Below the pieces are notes generated by a model, which searched no databases, was not told the DNA's origin, and saw only the letters and a program-made list of their open reading frames with translations. This document shows, piece by piece, positions 36,717 to 45,087 of a stretch of DNA of 64,000 nucleotides. Source of the DNA: Chitinophaga vietnamensis. GTDB taxonomy: Bacteria > Bacteroidota > Bacteroidia > Chitinophagales > Chitinophagaceae. The position numbers and the translations under genes are program-made. Position 1 is the first letter of the stretch. Each line of letters opens with the position of its first letter. Location of the stretch: contig NZ_CABHMS010000001.1 of assembly GCF_902167635.1 (NCBI RefSeq), positions 496,001 to 560,000 of the forward strand. The letters run 5' to 3'.

Positions 36717-38558
36717 TCAATCGGGCTTTTTCCCATCTAAAAAGGTATTGATAGTATTAATTTCTGTTGGATTATTCTGGCTCTGGTCGCCGCTTACAGT
36801 GTAGTTGGAATAGAAATGTTCGGCGGAGCCGGCACCATTATCCAGGTTTACGTTTCGGCGCAGATAAGCAGGCACATTTTCAATTTCCGCGTTATTATCC
36901 ATGTTCTTCACATTGAAGCTGATGCTGCGTAATTTGGCTACTCTTTCGGCCTGTTTGCGTTTTTGTTCTTCCAGGTCCTCGTAGCTGTTATGCATGGGAA
37001 CTTCCGGTGGCAGCGGTGTGTGATTGTTCTCACCTTCCTCTTCTTTATACACCATTTTCATTTCCTGCGGTGGGTTGGCAGCACCTTCCACATAGATATG
37101 AGCGGGCCTGTTGAGGTATCCGCCGGCGCCAGCTACGGGTTGTGGCTGGATCACGTTCACGTTGTTATTCACGTTCACCTGCTGCATTTGTGGCATCTGC
37201 TGTACAGGCTGTTGTTGTATCGGTTGTTGCGGCATCGGCTGCTGCTGCATCGGCTGTTGCTGAACCGGTTGCATGGGCTGTTCCTGCGCTTGCGGCTGTG
37301 CGGCTGGTACCTGCTGGATATTGAGCACATAGTTCTGACGTGCAGGAGCGATCGGCGCCTGTTGCTGTACCGGTTGCGGAGCGGGCGGCGTATAGGCCAT
37401 TACCGGCTCAGGTTGTGGTGCAACGGGCTCCATGAGGCGTGGCGCCATCAGGTCTTGCGGTTCCTGGAACAGCAGGCCCTGGCTCTGTTGCGTGTTCATT
37501 TTTTTCTCGTCGCCATCTCTGCCGAGTTGCATTACGATCTTGGGTTCGGTGCGCTCGGGATTAGCGGGCGCCATCTTCATCTGCTGTATCGGTTTCTGTT
37601 CGAAGCCGGTGGCGATGATGGTTACACCGAGTTTTCTATCGAGCACCTGATCGTAGCCAACACCAAGGATCACATCGCAATCCTCGCCGGCCTGGCTTTG
37701 TACGTAGGCCTGGATGATATCCATTTCATCGAGGGTGTGTTCAAATTCACCTTCGGAAGAGGAGATGTTGATGAGTATCCATTTAGCGCCGCGGATATCA
37801 TTATCGTTGAGCAATGGAGAGGTAAGCGCCTCTTCGATGGCTCTCTGGGCGCGGTTTTCGCCTTCTGCCACGGCGGCGCCGAGGATGGCTACGCCACCAT
37901 TGCGCATAACGGTGCATACATCGGCAAAGTCCACGTTGATCTGACCGGTGGAGTTGATCACATCGGTGATACATTTGGCTGCGGTAGCGAGCACGTTATC
38001 CGCTTTTTCGAAAGCGGCCTTGAATTTCAGGTCGCCGAATTTCTGGCGGAGTTTATCATTGGAGATGATGAGCAGGGTATCCACGTATTCTTTCAGTCGG
38101 GAAACGCCTTCATCAGCTTGCAGCATTCTCTTTTTTCCTTCGTAAGAAAACGGGGTGGTAACAATACCAACGGTGAGGATACCCAGTTCTTTACATATCC
38201 GTGCGATGATAGGCGCGCCACCGGTGCCGGTACCGCCGCCCATACCAGCAGTGATGAATGCCATTTTGGTATTCACCTCCAGTATCTTTTTGATTTCTTC
38301 AAAGGATTCTTCTGTGGCCTGCTTACCAATTTCGGGGTTGGCGCCGGCTCCAAGTCCTTGCGTGAGGTGCGGCCCCAGCTGGATCTTGTTGGGCACGGGG
38401 CTGTTTGCGATAGCCTGGGCATCGGTATTACAGATAATAAAATTCACTCCTTCAATGCGCTGGCTATACATATGATTCACCGCATTGCTTCCGCCACCAC
38501 CAATCCCGATGACCTTGATGATAGAAGATTTTTCCTTAGGAAGATCAAAATGTATCAT
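36717..38558 (-). CDS. ftsZ: Cell division protein FtsZ, with long Q/P-rich linker
   Basis: Tubulin-like GTPase that forms the division ring. The GTPase and C-terminal core occupy residues 12-325, with GGGGSNAVNHM (19-29), tubulin signature GGGTGTG (108-114) and the T7-type NVDFADV (208-214). Residues 365-475 are Gln/Pro-rich with QQQPM-type repeats. The VPAYLRR motif that recalls the conserved C-terminal peptide is at 562-568, followed by another 45 residues. At 613 aa the protein is far longer than E. coli FtsZ (383). It is the last gene of the dcw cluster, 174 nt after ftsA. Confidence 0.96.
   Translation of the reverse strand: MIHFDLPKEKSSIIKVIGIGGGGSNAVNHMYSQRIEGVNFIICNTDAQAIANSPVPNKIQLGPHLTQGLGAGANPEIGKQATEESFEEIKKILEVNTKMAFITAGMGGGTGTGGAPIIARICKELGILTVGIVTTPFSYEGKKRMLQADEGVSRLKEYVDTLLIISNDKLRQKFGDLKFKAAFEKADNVLATAAKCITDVINSTGQINVDFADVCTVMRNGGVAILGAAVAEGENRAQRAIEEALTSPLLNDNDIRGAKWILINISSSEGEFEHTLDEMDIIQAYVQSQAGEDCDVILGVGYDQVLDRKLGVTIIATGFEQKPIQQMKMAPANPERTEPKIVMQLGRDGDEKKMNTQQSQGLLFQEPQDLMAPRLMEPVAPQPEPVMAYTPPAPQPVQQQAPIAPARQNYVLNIQQVPAAQPQAQEQPMQPVQQQPMQQQPMPQQPIQQQPVQQMPQMQQVNVNNNVNVIQPQPVAGAGGYLNRPAHIYVEGAANPPQEMKMVYKEEEGENNHTPLPPEVPMHNSYEDLEEQKRKQAERVAKLRSISFNVKNMDNNAEIENVPAYLRRNVNLDNGAGSAEHFYSNYTVSGDQSQNNPTEINTINTFLDGKKPD
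37207..37281 (-). repeat. 15-bp tandem repeat within ftsZ
   Basis: Five imperfect 15-bp units (37207-37221, 37222-37236, 37237-37251, 37252-37266, 37267-37281) encode QQQPM/QQQPI/QQQPV-type pentapeptides of the FtsZ linker. In-frame units of this kind can change in number. Confidence 0.8.
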
Positions 38559-38588
38559 GACTCTATCTCTTTTATGGGTTAGTACGAT

Positions 38589-38669
38589 TAATTAATAATG
38601 AGCTTATATGGTTCAAGCGCTTTTGTATTATGTTGTTACTGTGGTTCATCTGTCTTTCATTATTAATTA
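38589..38669. repeat. 13-bp inverted repeat in the ftsA-ftsZ gap
   Basis: TAATTAATAATGA (38589-38601) and its exact reverse complement (38657-38669) are separated by 55 nt. They lie in the ftsZ leader region. A regulatory or processing hairpin is possible. Confidence 0.55.
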
Positions 38670-38732
38670 TCGTTCGTAATACTTATTTATATTAAACGTT
38701 TGCTGGTTACAACAATTGCGCCACTTACAGAT

Positions 38733-40136
38733 TTACAGTTTTGCATCTTCTTCTTCTGTAAACATGTCGATGATCTTTGTTTTCATTTTATCGAGGAAGT
38801 TCTTCAATGAGGCATTCCTCTCTTTTGCTTTCCTGTCTTGTATTTCCTGGCTGCTGGGTGTATTTTCTTCTTCCCATTCCTCTTGTGTTGCGTATGATTG
38901 TGCGGCCTGTTCTTTCGCGAGGTAGCTGGTATTAATTTTTATATAATTTTCTTCCAGTGCCTTGCGATCGTTTTCGTAATCGTTGTAGCCTTTGAGTATC
39001 AGCCCTACGCAGGTGGCGTACATGGGTTTGGTGAGTTCATCGATATGACCACTGGCGAGGTGTTCATTCGGGAACCCGATGCGTGCGCTGGCGCCGGTGG
39101 TATATTCCGTGAGCTGGATCAGGTGCTTCAGCTGGGAGCCGCCACCAGTAAGGATAATACCGCCATTCAGCATTTTGTTGTCCATGCCGATCTGTTTGAG
39201 ATGATACACTACGAAGTCGAGTATTTCACTCATACGGGCCTGGATGATATGGGCCAGATTTTTTACAGATATCTCTTTCGGGCTTTGTCCGCGCAGGCCG
39301 GGAATAGTAATGTAGGCATTGCTTTTCGCTTCATCGGCGAGTGCATAACCGAACTGTACTTTCATCTGCTCTGCCTGTGTTTTCAACACACCGAGGCCGT
39401 TTTTGATATCGTTGGTGATGTTCTCGCCACCGTAAGGAATCACGGCTGTGTGTTTGAGGATGCCTTCGTAGAACACGGCGAGATCGGTGGTACCACCGCC
39501 GATATCCACGATTGCAACGCCTGCTTCAAAATCCATATCGCACATCACCGCTGCAGCAGAAGCCAGTGGCTGAAGTACCAGGTCGCGGATCTTGAGGCCT
39601 GATTTTTCCACGCTGCGGTTGATATTGCGGATAGCGTTCTTGTCGCCGGTGATGATGTGGAAATTGGCGCCCACTTTCACACCCGACATCCCGATGGGAT
39701 AGGTGATATTCTGGAGGCTATCCACAATATATTGTTGAGGGATCACATCGATGATCTGATCGCTGGCAGGGATAACGGTCTTGTACTGGTCATTGATCAG
39801 CTGATCGATATCTTTCTGGGATATTTCCGCATCGGTATCTGAGCGGACGATATCGCCACGGGTTTGCAAACTTTTGATATGATGACCGGCGATGCCTACG
39901 TATACTTCGTTAATCTCCAGGTTGGGGTTGGATGCATAACAATTTTCCAGGGCTTGCCTGATTGCCTTGATCGTTTGATCGATGTTGAGCACCATACCGT
40001 GCTGTACACCGAACGATGTGGCTTTACCGAATCCCAGGATTTCCAGTTTCCCGTATTCATTCTTCCGTCCTGCAATGGCAGCAATCTTCGTAGTACCTAT
40101 ATCGAGGCCTACAATGATAGGAGCTTCCTGATTCAT
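38733..40136 (-). CDS. ftsA: Cell division protein FtsA
   Basis: Actin-like protein that links FtsZ to the membrane. The 467-aa product has the actin-type phosphate loop VGLDIGTTKIAAIAG (9-23), an SHS2/1C region, VAIVDIGGGTTDLAVF near 207, and LTGGGSQLKHL near 334. The C-terminal tail after about residue 410 is rich in Glu and Lys and ends in a probable amphipathic helix. Its ATG overlaps the ftsQ stop by 4 nt (ATGA), so translation is probably coupled. Confidence 0.97.
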   Translation of the reverse strand: MNQEAPIIVGLDIGTTKIAAIAGRKNEYGKLEILGFGKATSFGVQHGMVLNIDQTIKAIRQALENCYASNPNLEINEVYVGIAGHHIKSLQTRGDIVRSDTDAEISQKDIDQLINDQYKTVIPASDQIIDVIPQQYIVDSLQNITYPIGMSGVKVGANFHIITGDKNAIRNINRSVEKSGLKIRDLVLQPLASAAAVMCDMDFEAGVAIVDIGGGTTDLAVFYEGILKHTAVIPYGGENITNDIKNGLGVLKTQAEQMKVQFGYALADEAKSNAYITIPGLRGQSPKEISVKNLAHIIQARMSEILDFVVYHLKQIGMDNKMLNGGIILTGGGSQLKHLIQLTEYTTGASARIGFPNEHLASGHIDELTKPMYATCVGLILKGYNDYENDRKALEENYIKINTSYLAKEQAAQSYATQEEWEEENTPSSQEIQDRKAKERNASLKNFLDKMKTKIIDMFTEEEDAKL

Positions 40137-41224
40137 GGCGTGTGTTGTTTTTTTGATGTGTTAACAGATTTATTCCCTGGCTTATACACTGCTTTGGGTT
40201 GTGGCTTGTGCGCTGCTGCTTTTTCTTTTTCTCTTTCCTTTTTCACAGGTGCTTTGTGCGCGGGCGCCTTCGGTTTCGATTTGGCTTCCGGAGCGGGTTT
40301 ATGCACTGGTTTGGCCACTACAGGATGTTCCGGTTTTTTGTCGGCCACATGCTGTGATGAATCTGCCATATCCGAGATGGGCGCCTCATCGGGGCCGGAT
40401 ATTTTCAGGCTGTCCCTGAATACCGGCTGTAGCGGCGCTACGCCATCCTTGCGGGTGCACACCACTTCGTTTTCGAAAGCGATGTTAATGCGTGAATAAT
40501 TATTCCATCCTACTTTATTCAATCCTTCCTTGTAAAAAGCCAGCAGTTTGGTAAATTTTTTATCGATATCGTTTCCTTCGCCGAAAGCGATCACGTGATC
40601 ACCGAGTTTGGGGATGAACTCAAACTTGCGGTCGGGCGTGATCATCAGTTGTTCTACCTGCGCCATCCAGAAGGGCGATTGCAGGATGTAGCTGCCCATG
40701 TCCACCACTTGCGCGGAGAGCAGGCTATCTGCTTTCTGCAACTTCTCAGCATCAGTAGGGAAACCCGTGAAAACCGGTACCCTGGCGGCATAGCGGGAAG
40801 ACACCGGAATCCTTTCGCCCGCCTCATCCAGGTAAAAACTGTTACCGGAGAAAGTGAATACACGGGCAACCGGTTCGCGTTGTGTGACTTTGATATTCAG
40901 CTGACGCTGGTTATCAAAATACAGTTCGGCATTTTTCACCCAGGGATCGGTGCTGATGATATTTTCCAGCTGCCGGATGTCGATGCTGCCGATCGGTTTG
41001 CCTACAGGATTCAGGTTCTTGTCTTTGGTGAGCAAGGCCTTGATATCTTTTGCTTCGATGAAGAAATTATCATCGCGGCCATTGAATTTCACCTGTATGC
41101 TTTTACACTTGCTTTCGTCTTTTACTTTGTTGGCGGCTACCAGCAATACTACAAAGCCGGTGAGCGCGCCGCCCCAGAGGGCCGCGATGCCGAGCTTTTT
41201 CAGTATGTTGGTAGCTTTGGACAT
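40133..41224 (-). CDS. ftsQ: Cell division protein FtsQ, with Lys/Pro/Ala-rich tail
   Basis: Bitopic division protein that recruits FtsL and other septal proteins. The 363-aa product has a cytoplasmic N-terminus, one transmembrane helix (about 11-29), a POTRA-like region (45-115) and a FtsQ beta domain. Residues 297-363 form an unusual basic tail rich in Lys, Pro and Ala with repeated KPxP and HKAP words. It overlaps ftsA by 4 nt and lies 51 nt after murC; the short leader carries a C/A-rich AAATC-type sequence. Confidence 0.9.
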   Translation of the reverse strand: MSKATNILKKLGIAALWGGALTGFVVLLVAANKVKDESKCKSIQVKFNGRDDNFFIEAKDIKALLTKDKNLNPVGKPIGSIDIRQLENIISTDPWVKNAELYFDNQRQLNIKVTQREPVARVFTFSGNSFYLDEAGERIPVSSRYAARVPVFTGFPTDAEKLQKADSLLSAQVVDMGSYILQSPFWMAQVEQLMITPDRKFEFIPKLGDHVIAFGEGNDIDKKFTKLLAFYKEGLNKVGWNNYSRINIAFENEVVCTRKDGVAPLQPVFRDSLKISGPDEAPISDMADSSQHVADKKPEHPVVAKPVHKPAPEAKSKPKAPAHKAPVKKEREKEKAAAHKPQPKAVYKPGNKSVNTSKKQHTP

Positions 41225-41275
41225 TTAGTGATTTATTGATTTACGGATTTGTGAATTGTATGGGTGTTTTGTTGT

Positions 41276-42625
41276 TTATTTTTTTATTTGTTTGATTTGA
41301 TCTTTTAGTTGATCGATGTCGCCTGCGCCGGCAGTGATCAGTAATGGCGTTTCGTGATCTTTCAGCCAGTTGAGCGCTTCTTCTTTCTGCATGATCTTCA
41401 CCGCTGCGGTCATCTTCTCTGCGATCATCTCGCTGGTAACGCCCGGTATGGGCAGTTCACGTGCGGGATAGATGGGGAGCAGTATCACTTCATCCGCGAG
41501 GGAGAGGCTCGCTGCGAACCCGTCTGCCAGATCGCGCGTGCGCGAGAACAGGTGCGGCTGGAAGATCACCGTGCATTGCTTTCCGGGGAACAGCGCTTTG
41601 GCGCTGGTGATGAGCGCCCGCAGCTCTTCCGGATGATGTGCATAGTCATCGATATATACCTGACGATCATTTTTGATCACATATTCAAACCTGCGTTTGA
41701 TACCTTTGAAAGAGGCGAGCGCCGTCCTGATCTTATCTGCATCAATACCCAGCAGGTGTGCCACGGTAATGGCTACCACTGCGTTTTCCACATTGTGCAT
41801 ACCACCGATGTGCAGTTGCAGCTTGTCGATCATCCAGTCTTTCTGCATCACATCAAACTCATAACCGCCGTTCACCATGCGGATATTGGCGGCATAAGCA
41901 TCGGCAACATCATTCTGCAAGCTGTACAACAGTTTGTTATCTGCCCGCAGCTCTTTATCGCGATGAAGGCCGAAACGCGCAATCAGCGTGCCTTTGGGCT
42001 TGATGTTGTGCGTATATTGGATAAAGGCGTCTTCCATGGCTTCCGGTGTACCGTAGATATCCAGATGGTCTGCATCCATCGCGGTGAGCACGGCGATATC
42101 CGGATTTAATTTCAGGAAAGAGCGATCGTACTCATCTGCTTCTATCACGGCTACCGCTTTATCACTGCTCCAGAAATTCTTGTCATAATTCACGCTGATG
42201 CCCCCCAGGAAAGCATTGCAGCCATATCCGCTGTTGGTGAGCAGGTGTGCGATCATGGTAGACACGGTGGTTTTACCATGCGTGCCTGCTACGGTGATGG
42301 CGAACAGGGAGCGGGTGATCTCCTGTAGTACATCGCTGCGTTTCACTACTTCATAATGGTGATCACGGTACCATTGCAGCTCTGTATGTGCGGCAGGTAT
42401 CGCCGGCGTGTATACGACGAGGTTAGCGTCCTTGTCTAACAGCTGGATATCGTCAGTGTAATGGATCTGCATACCTTCGGCCTCCAGTTGCCTGGTGAGT
42501 GCGGTAGCGGTGCGGTCGTAGCCACTTACGTGCACGCCTTTTTCATTGAAAAAGCGCGCAATGGCACTCATCCCGATACCACCGATGCCGATGAAATAAA
42601 CCCTTTGTATGTTGTTCAAATCCAT
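41276..42625 (-). CDS. murC: UDP-N-acetylmuramate--L-alanine ligase
   Basis: Cytoplasmic peptidoglycan precursor enzyme that adds L-alanine to UDP-MurNAc. The 449-aa product has the N-terminal Rossmann motif IGIGGIGMSAIA (12-23), the ATP site AGTHGKTTVSTM (113-124), and YIDDYAHHPEELRA near 319, diagnostic of MurC. Length is normal. It follows murG by 7 nt. Confidence 0.97.
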   Translation of the reverse strand: MDLNNIQRVYFIGIGGIGMSAIARFFNEKGVHVSGYDRTATALTRQLEAEGMQIHYTDDIQLLDKDANLVVYTPAIPAAHTELQWYRDHHYEVVKRSDVLQEITRSLFAITVAGTHGKTTVSTMIAHLLTNSGYGCNAFLGGISVNYDKNFWSSDKAVAVIEADEYDRSFLKLNPDIAVLTAMDADHLDIYGTPEAMEDAFIQYTHNIKPKGTLIARFGLHRDKELRADNKLLYSLQNDVADAYAANIRMVNGGYEFDVMQKDWMIDKLQLHIGGMHNVENAVVAITVAHLLGIDADKIRTALASFKGIKRRFEYVIKNDRQVYIDDYAHHPEELRALITSAKALFPGKQCTVIFQPHLFSRTRDLADGFAASLSLADEVILLPIYPARELPIPGVTSEMIAEKMTAAVKIMQKEEALNWLKDHETPLLITAGAGDIDQLKDQIKQIKK

Positions 42626-42632
42626 ATTTCTC

Positions 42633-43730
42633 CTAGTTCCTTATTATACTCAATGCTTCTTTTGCGATTACCATATCAGCGTTGGGATTGCCCAGCGTGC
42701 CGATATTTTTTTCCAGTTGCTCCATCAGGGCTTTGTTCTGAAGGAGACTGAATAATACATCACCCAGTTTGTTCCTTACTTCATCATCTTTGATGATCAT
42801 GCCGGCGTTTTTGTTGACCAGGTTCATGGCGTTGGAAGTCTGATGATCTTCTGCGGCGAAAGGATAAGGCACAAATATCACGGGCTTCTTCACTACGCAG
42901 AGCTCTGCGATGGCGAGCGCGCCGGCGCGTGATAATACTACGTCTGCTGCTTTGTAGGCAAAGTCCATCACGTTGATGAACTCATACACTTTCACGTTGG
43001 CCGCGTAAGGCGCTGCGGCGGCAACAGCAGTTTGATAAAACGGTTTACCGGTCTGCCATATCAACTGGATATTTTTCTCCTTCAGCGCCGGCAGCAGGGG
43101 CTGCAAGGCTTCGTTGATAGATTTGGCGCCCAGACTGCCGCCTACGGCGAACACTGTTTTCTTTGCCGGGTCCAGCTGGAAGTACTGCAAGGCGTCTTCT
43201 TTGGTGACGGCCGACTGTGTAATATTATTTCGTACAGGGTTGCCCGTTAGTACGAGCTTTTCTGCCGGGAAAAACTTTTCCATACCATCGTAGGCCACAC
43301 AGATCTTTGCGGCTTTGCGGCCCAGTATCTTGTTGGACTTGCCGGCAAAGGAGTTCTGTTCCTGTATCAGCGAGGGGATGCCTCTTTTCTGCGCTGCCCG
43401 CAGGATAGGGAAGCTGGCGTATCCTCCCACGCCGATCACTACATCGGGCTGGAACCTTTTCAGGATGGCCTTTGCCTGTCCGAGGCTTTTCAGGATCTTG
43501 AAAGGCAGCAGGATATTTTTGAAGATATTGCTGCGGTTAAAACCAGCGATCTCCAATCCTTCGATAGGATAGCCAGCCCGCGGCACTTTCTCCATTTCCA
43601 TTTTTCCTTTGGCGCCTACGAAGAGGATGTCAATGTCCGGTTGAATTTTTTTCAACGCATTCGCAATAGCGATTGCCGGGAAGATATGTCCTCCGGTACC
43701 ACCACCTGCTATGATCACTTTGCGTTGCAT
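42633..43730 (-). CDS. murG: UDP-N-acetylglucosamine--lipid I GlcNAc transferase MurG
   Basis: Membrane-associated GT28 enzyme that makes lipid II from lipid I. The 365-aa product has GGGTGGHIFPAIAIA (8-22), GVGGYASFP near 100, and the UDP-GlcNAc region VLSRAGALAIAEL near 265 with PYPFAAEDHQTSNA near 288. Gene order between ftsW and murC is typical. Confidence 0.97.
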   Translation of the reverse strand: MQRKVIIAGGGTGGHIFPAIAIANALKKIQPDIDILFVGAKGKMEMEKVPRAGYPIEGLEIAGFNRSNIFKNILLPFKILKSLGQAKAILKRFQPDVVIGVGGYASFPILRAAQKRGIPSLIQEQNSFAGKSNKILGRKAAKICVAYDGMEKFFPAEKLVLTGNPVRNNITQSAVTKEDALQYFQLDPAKKTVFAVGGSLGAKSINEALQPLLPALKEKNIQLIWQTGKPFYQTAVAAAAPYAANVKVYEFINVMDFAYKAADVVLSRAGALAIAELCVVKKPVIFVPYPFAAEDHQTSNAMNLVNKNAGMIIKDDEVRNKLGDVLFSLLQNKALMEQLEKNIGTLGNPNADMVIAKEALSIIRN

Positions 43731-43767
43731 ATTGTTTTTTATACGATTGATTTTAAATAGATACGAA

Positions 43768-44961
43768 TTATGCTACTACTTCGTTTTGTTGTGCCATCAC
43801 CCTTTCGAGCCTTTCTTTCTCTGCCTGTTTACCTTCCATCTCTTCCACATTCCTCGCCACACTCAGAATAATGCCTATAGCGAAACTGGTAAACAATACC
43901 GAAGAACCACCCATGCTCACCAATGGCAGCGTAACCCCTGTAACCGGGAACAGGTGCACGTTTACAGCCATATTGGTCAGCGCCTGTATCACCAGTGTAA
44001 CGCTAAGCCCCACTGCGAGGAAGGCGCCAAAAGCGTAGGGGCATTTCCGGTAGATGCGTATGCTCCGCAACAGCAGCACCATATACGCAGCCAGTATGAG
44101 GAAAGCGCCGAACATCCCGTATTCCTCTATGATGGTAGCATAGATATAATCGGAATAGGCATGCGGTAAAAAGTTACGTTGTGTACTGTTACCGGGGCCT
44201 TTGCCCATGAAGCCGCCGCCAGCGATGGCGATATTGGCCTGTTGTACCTGGTACGGCGTTTCGGTATGATCGTCGTGCATGAAACTTTCAATACGTTTAG
44301 ACCATGTTTCCGTACGCATTTTCATACCGGATACTTTGGCTACAAAGAACATCAGCAATACCAGTACCACGCCTGCCGCCACCATGGAAGCCAGGAACCT
44401 GACCGGCACCCTGCCGATGAAGCACAGCAGCATACAGCTGGCGCCCAGTAGCAAAGCGGTACTCATGTTGGCCGGCATGATCAGGATGCAGATCACGCCT
44501 ACAGGGATAATGATCGGCAGAAATCCTTTTTTGAAATCATTGATCACATGTTGCCTGCGTGATAACTGCCTGCTTACATACATGAAGATGGCGAGTTTGG
44601 CCACGTCCGATGTCTGGAAGGTGAGGTTGATGATCGGCAGGCGTATCCACCTGCTGGCATCGTTGATGTGCGAACCGAAAGCCAGTGTGTACACCAGCAA
44701 GGGGATCGACAACAGGAAGCCTATCTGCGCCACGCGCGAGTAAATCGTATAATTCACACGGTGAGCGAAATAGATGATCAGCAGCCCCATGACCAATACC
44801 GTGAGTTGTTTGAGGAGATAATATTCGGTATGACCGCCTCTTTCACGATAAGCCAGTGAACCGGTAGCGCTATATACAGCCAATAAGCTCACCAGCGACA
44901 GGAAAACCACTATCGTCCAGATAACTTTATCGCCTTTAGTTCTATATAGCAAACCGTTCAT
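43768..44961 (-). CDS. ftsW: Peptidoglycan glycosyltransferase FtsW
   Basis: SEDS-family polymerase that polymerises lipid II at the septum. The 397-aa product has about ten transmembrane helices and the family segment FLPHAYSDYIYATIIEEYG, then VGLSVTLVIQALTNMAVNV and TGVTLPLVSMGGSSVLF near the end. The C-terminal cytoplasmic tail is rich in Glu and Lys. The 126-nt gap to murD holds a low-complexity C/A-rich sequence. Confidence 0.95.
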   Translation of the reverse strand: MNGLLYRTKGDKVIWTIVVFLSLVSLLAVYSATGSLAYRERGGHTEYYLLKQLTVLVMGLLIIYFAHRVNYTIYSRVAQIGFLLSIPLLVYTLAFGSHINDASRWIRLPIINLTFQTSDVAKLAIFMYVSRQLSRRQHVINDFKKGFLPIIIPVGVICILIMPANMSTALLLGASCMLLCFIGRVPVRFLASMVAAGVVLVLLMFFVAKVSGMKMRTETWSKRIESFMHDDHTETPYQVQQANIAIAGGGFMGKGPGNSTQRNFLPHAYSDYIYATIIEEYGMFGAFLILAAYMVLLLRSIRIYRKCPYAFGAFLAVGLSVTLVIQALTNMAVNVHLFPVTGVTLPLVSMGGSSVLFTSFAIGIILSVARNVEEMEGKQAEKERLERVMAQQNEVVA

Positions 44962-45060
44962 TTATTTAGGTATTTCGGTATTTTTTGATTTATTTATTGT
45001 ATTGGTGTTTTGTTGTTTATTGATGTTTTTGTTGTTTGTTTTTTTGTTGATGAATTATTT
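44962..45060 (-). repeat. Low-complexity C/A-rich leader before ftsW
   Basis: On the coding (minus) strand the leader is almost free of G and built of AACAA, AATAAAC and AAATC words. An 18-nt word with AATAAACAACAAAACAC (plus strand 45004-45022) recurs before ftsQ (41259-41279). It belongs with the other AAATC-type elements. Confidence 0.5.
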
Positions 45061-45087
45061 TGATGACAACCTTTTACCATTTACCCA

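Noticed and set aside
37207-37281. Short tandem array that might be a CRISPR or regulatory repeat
   Set aside because: Units are 15 bp, contiguous and in frame with ftsZ, so they encode the Q/P-rich linker; there are no spacers.
36963-38582. 539-codon open frame on the plus strand opposite ftsZ
   Set aside because: It mirrors the codon pattern of ftsZ. Its translation is rich in His, Leu and Arg with no family motif, while the opposite frame is clearly FtsZ.
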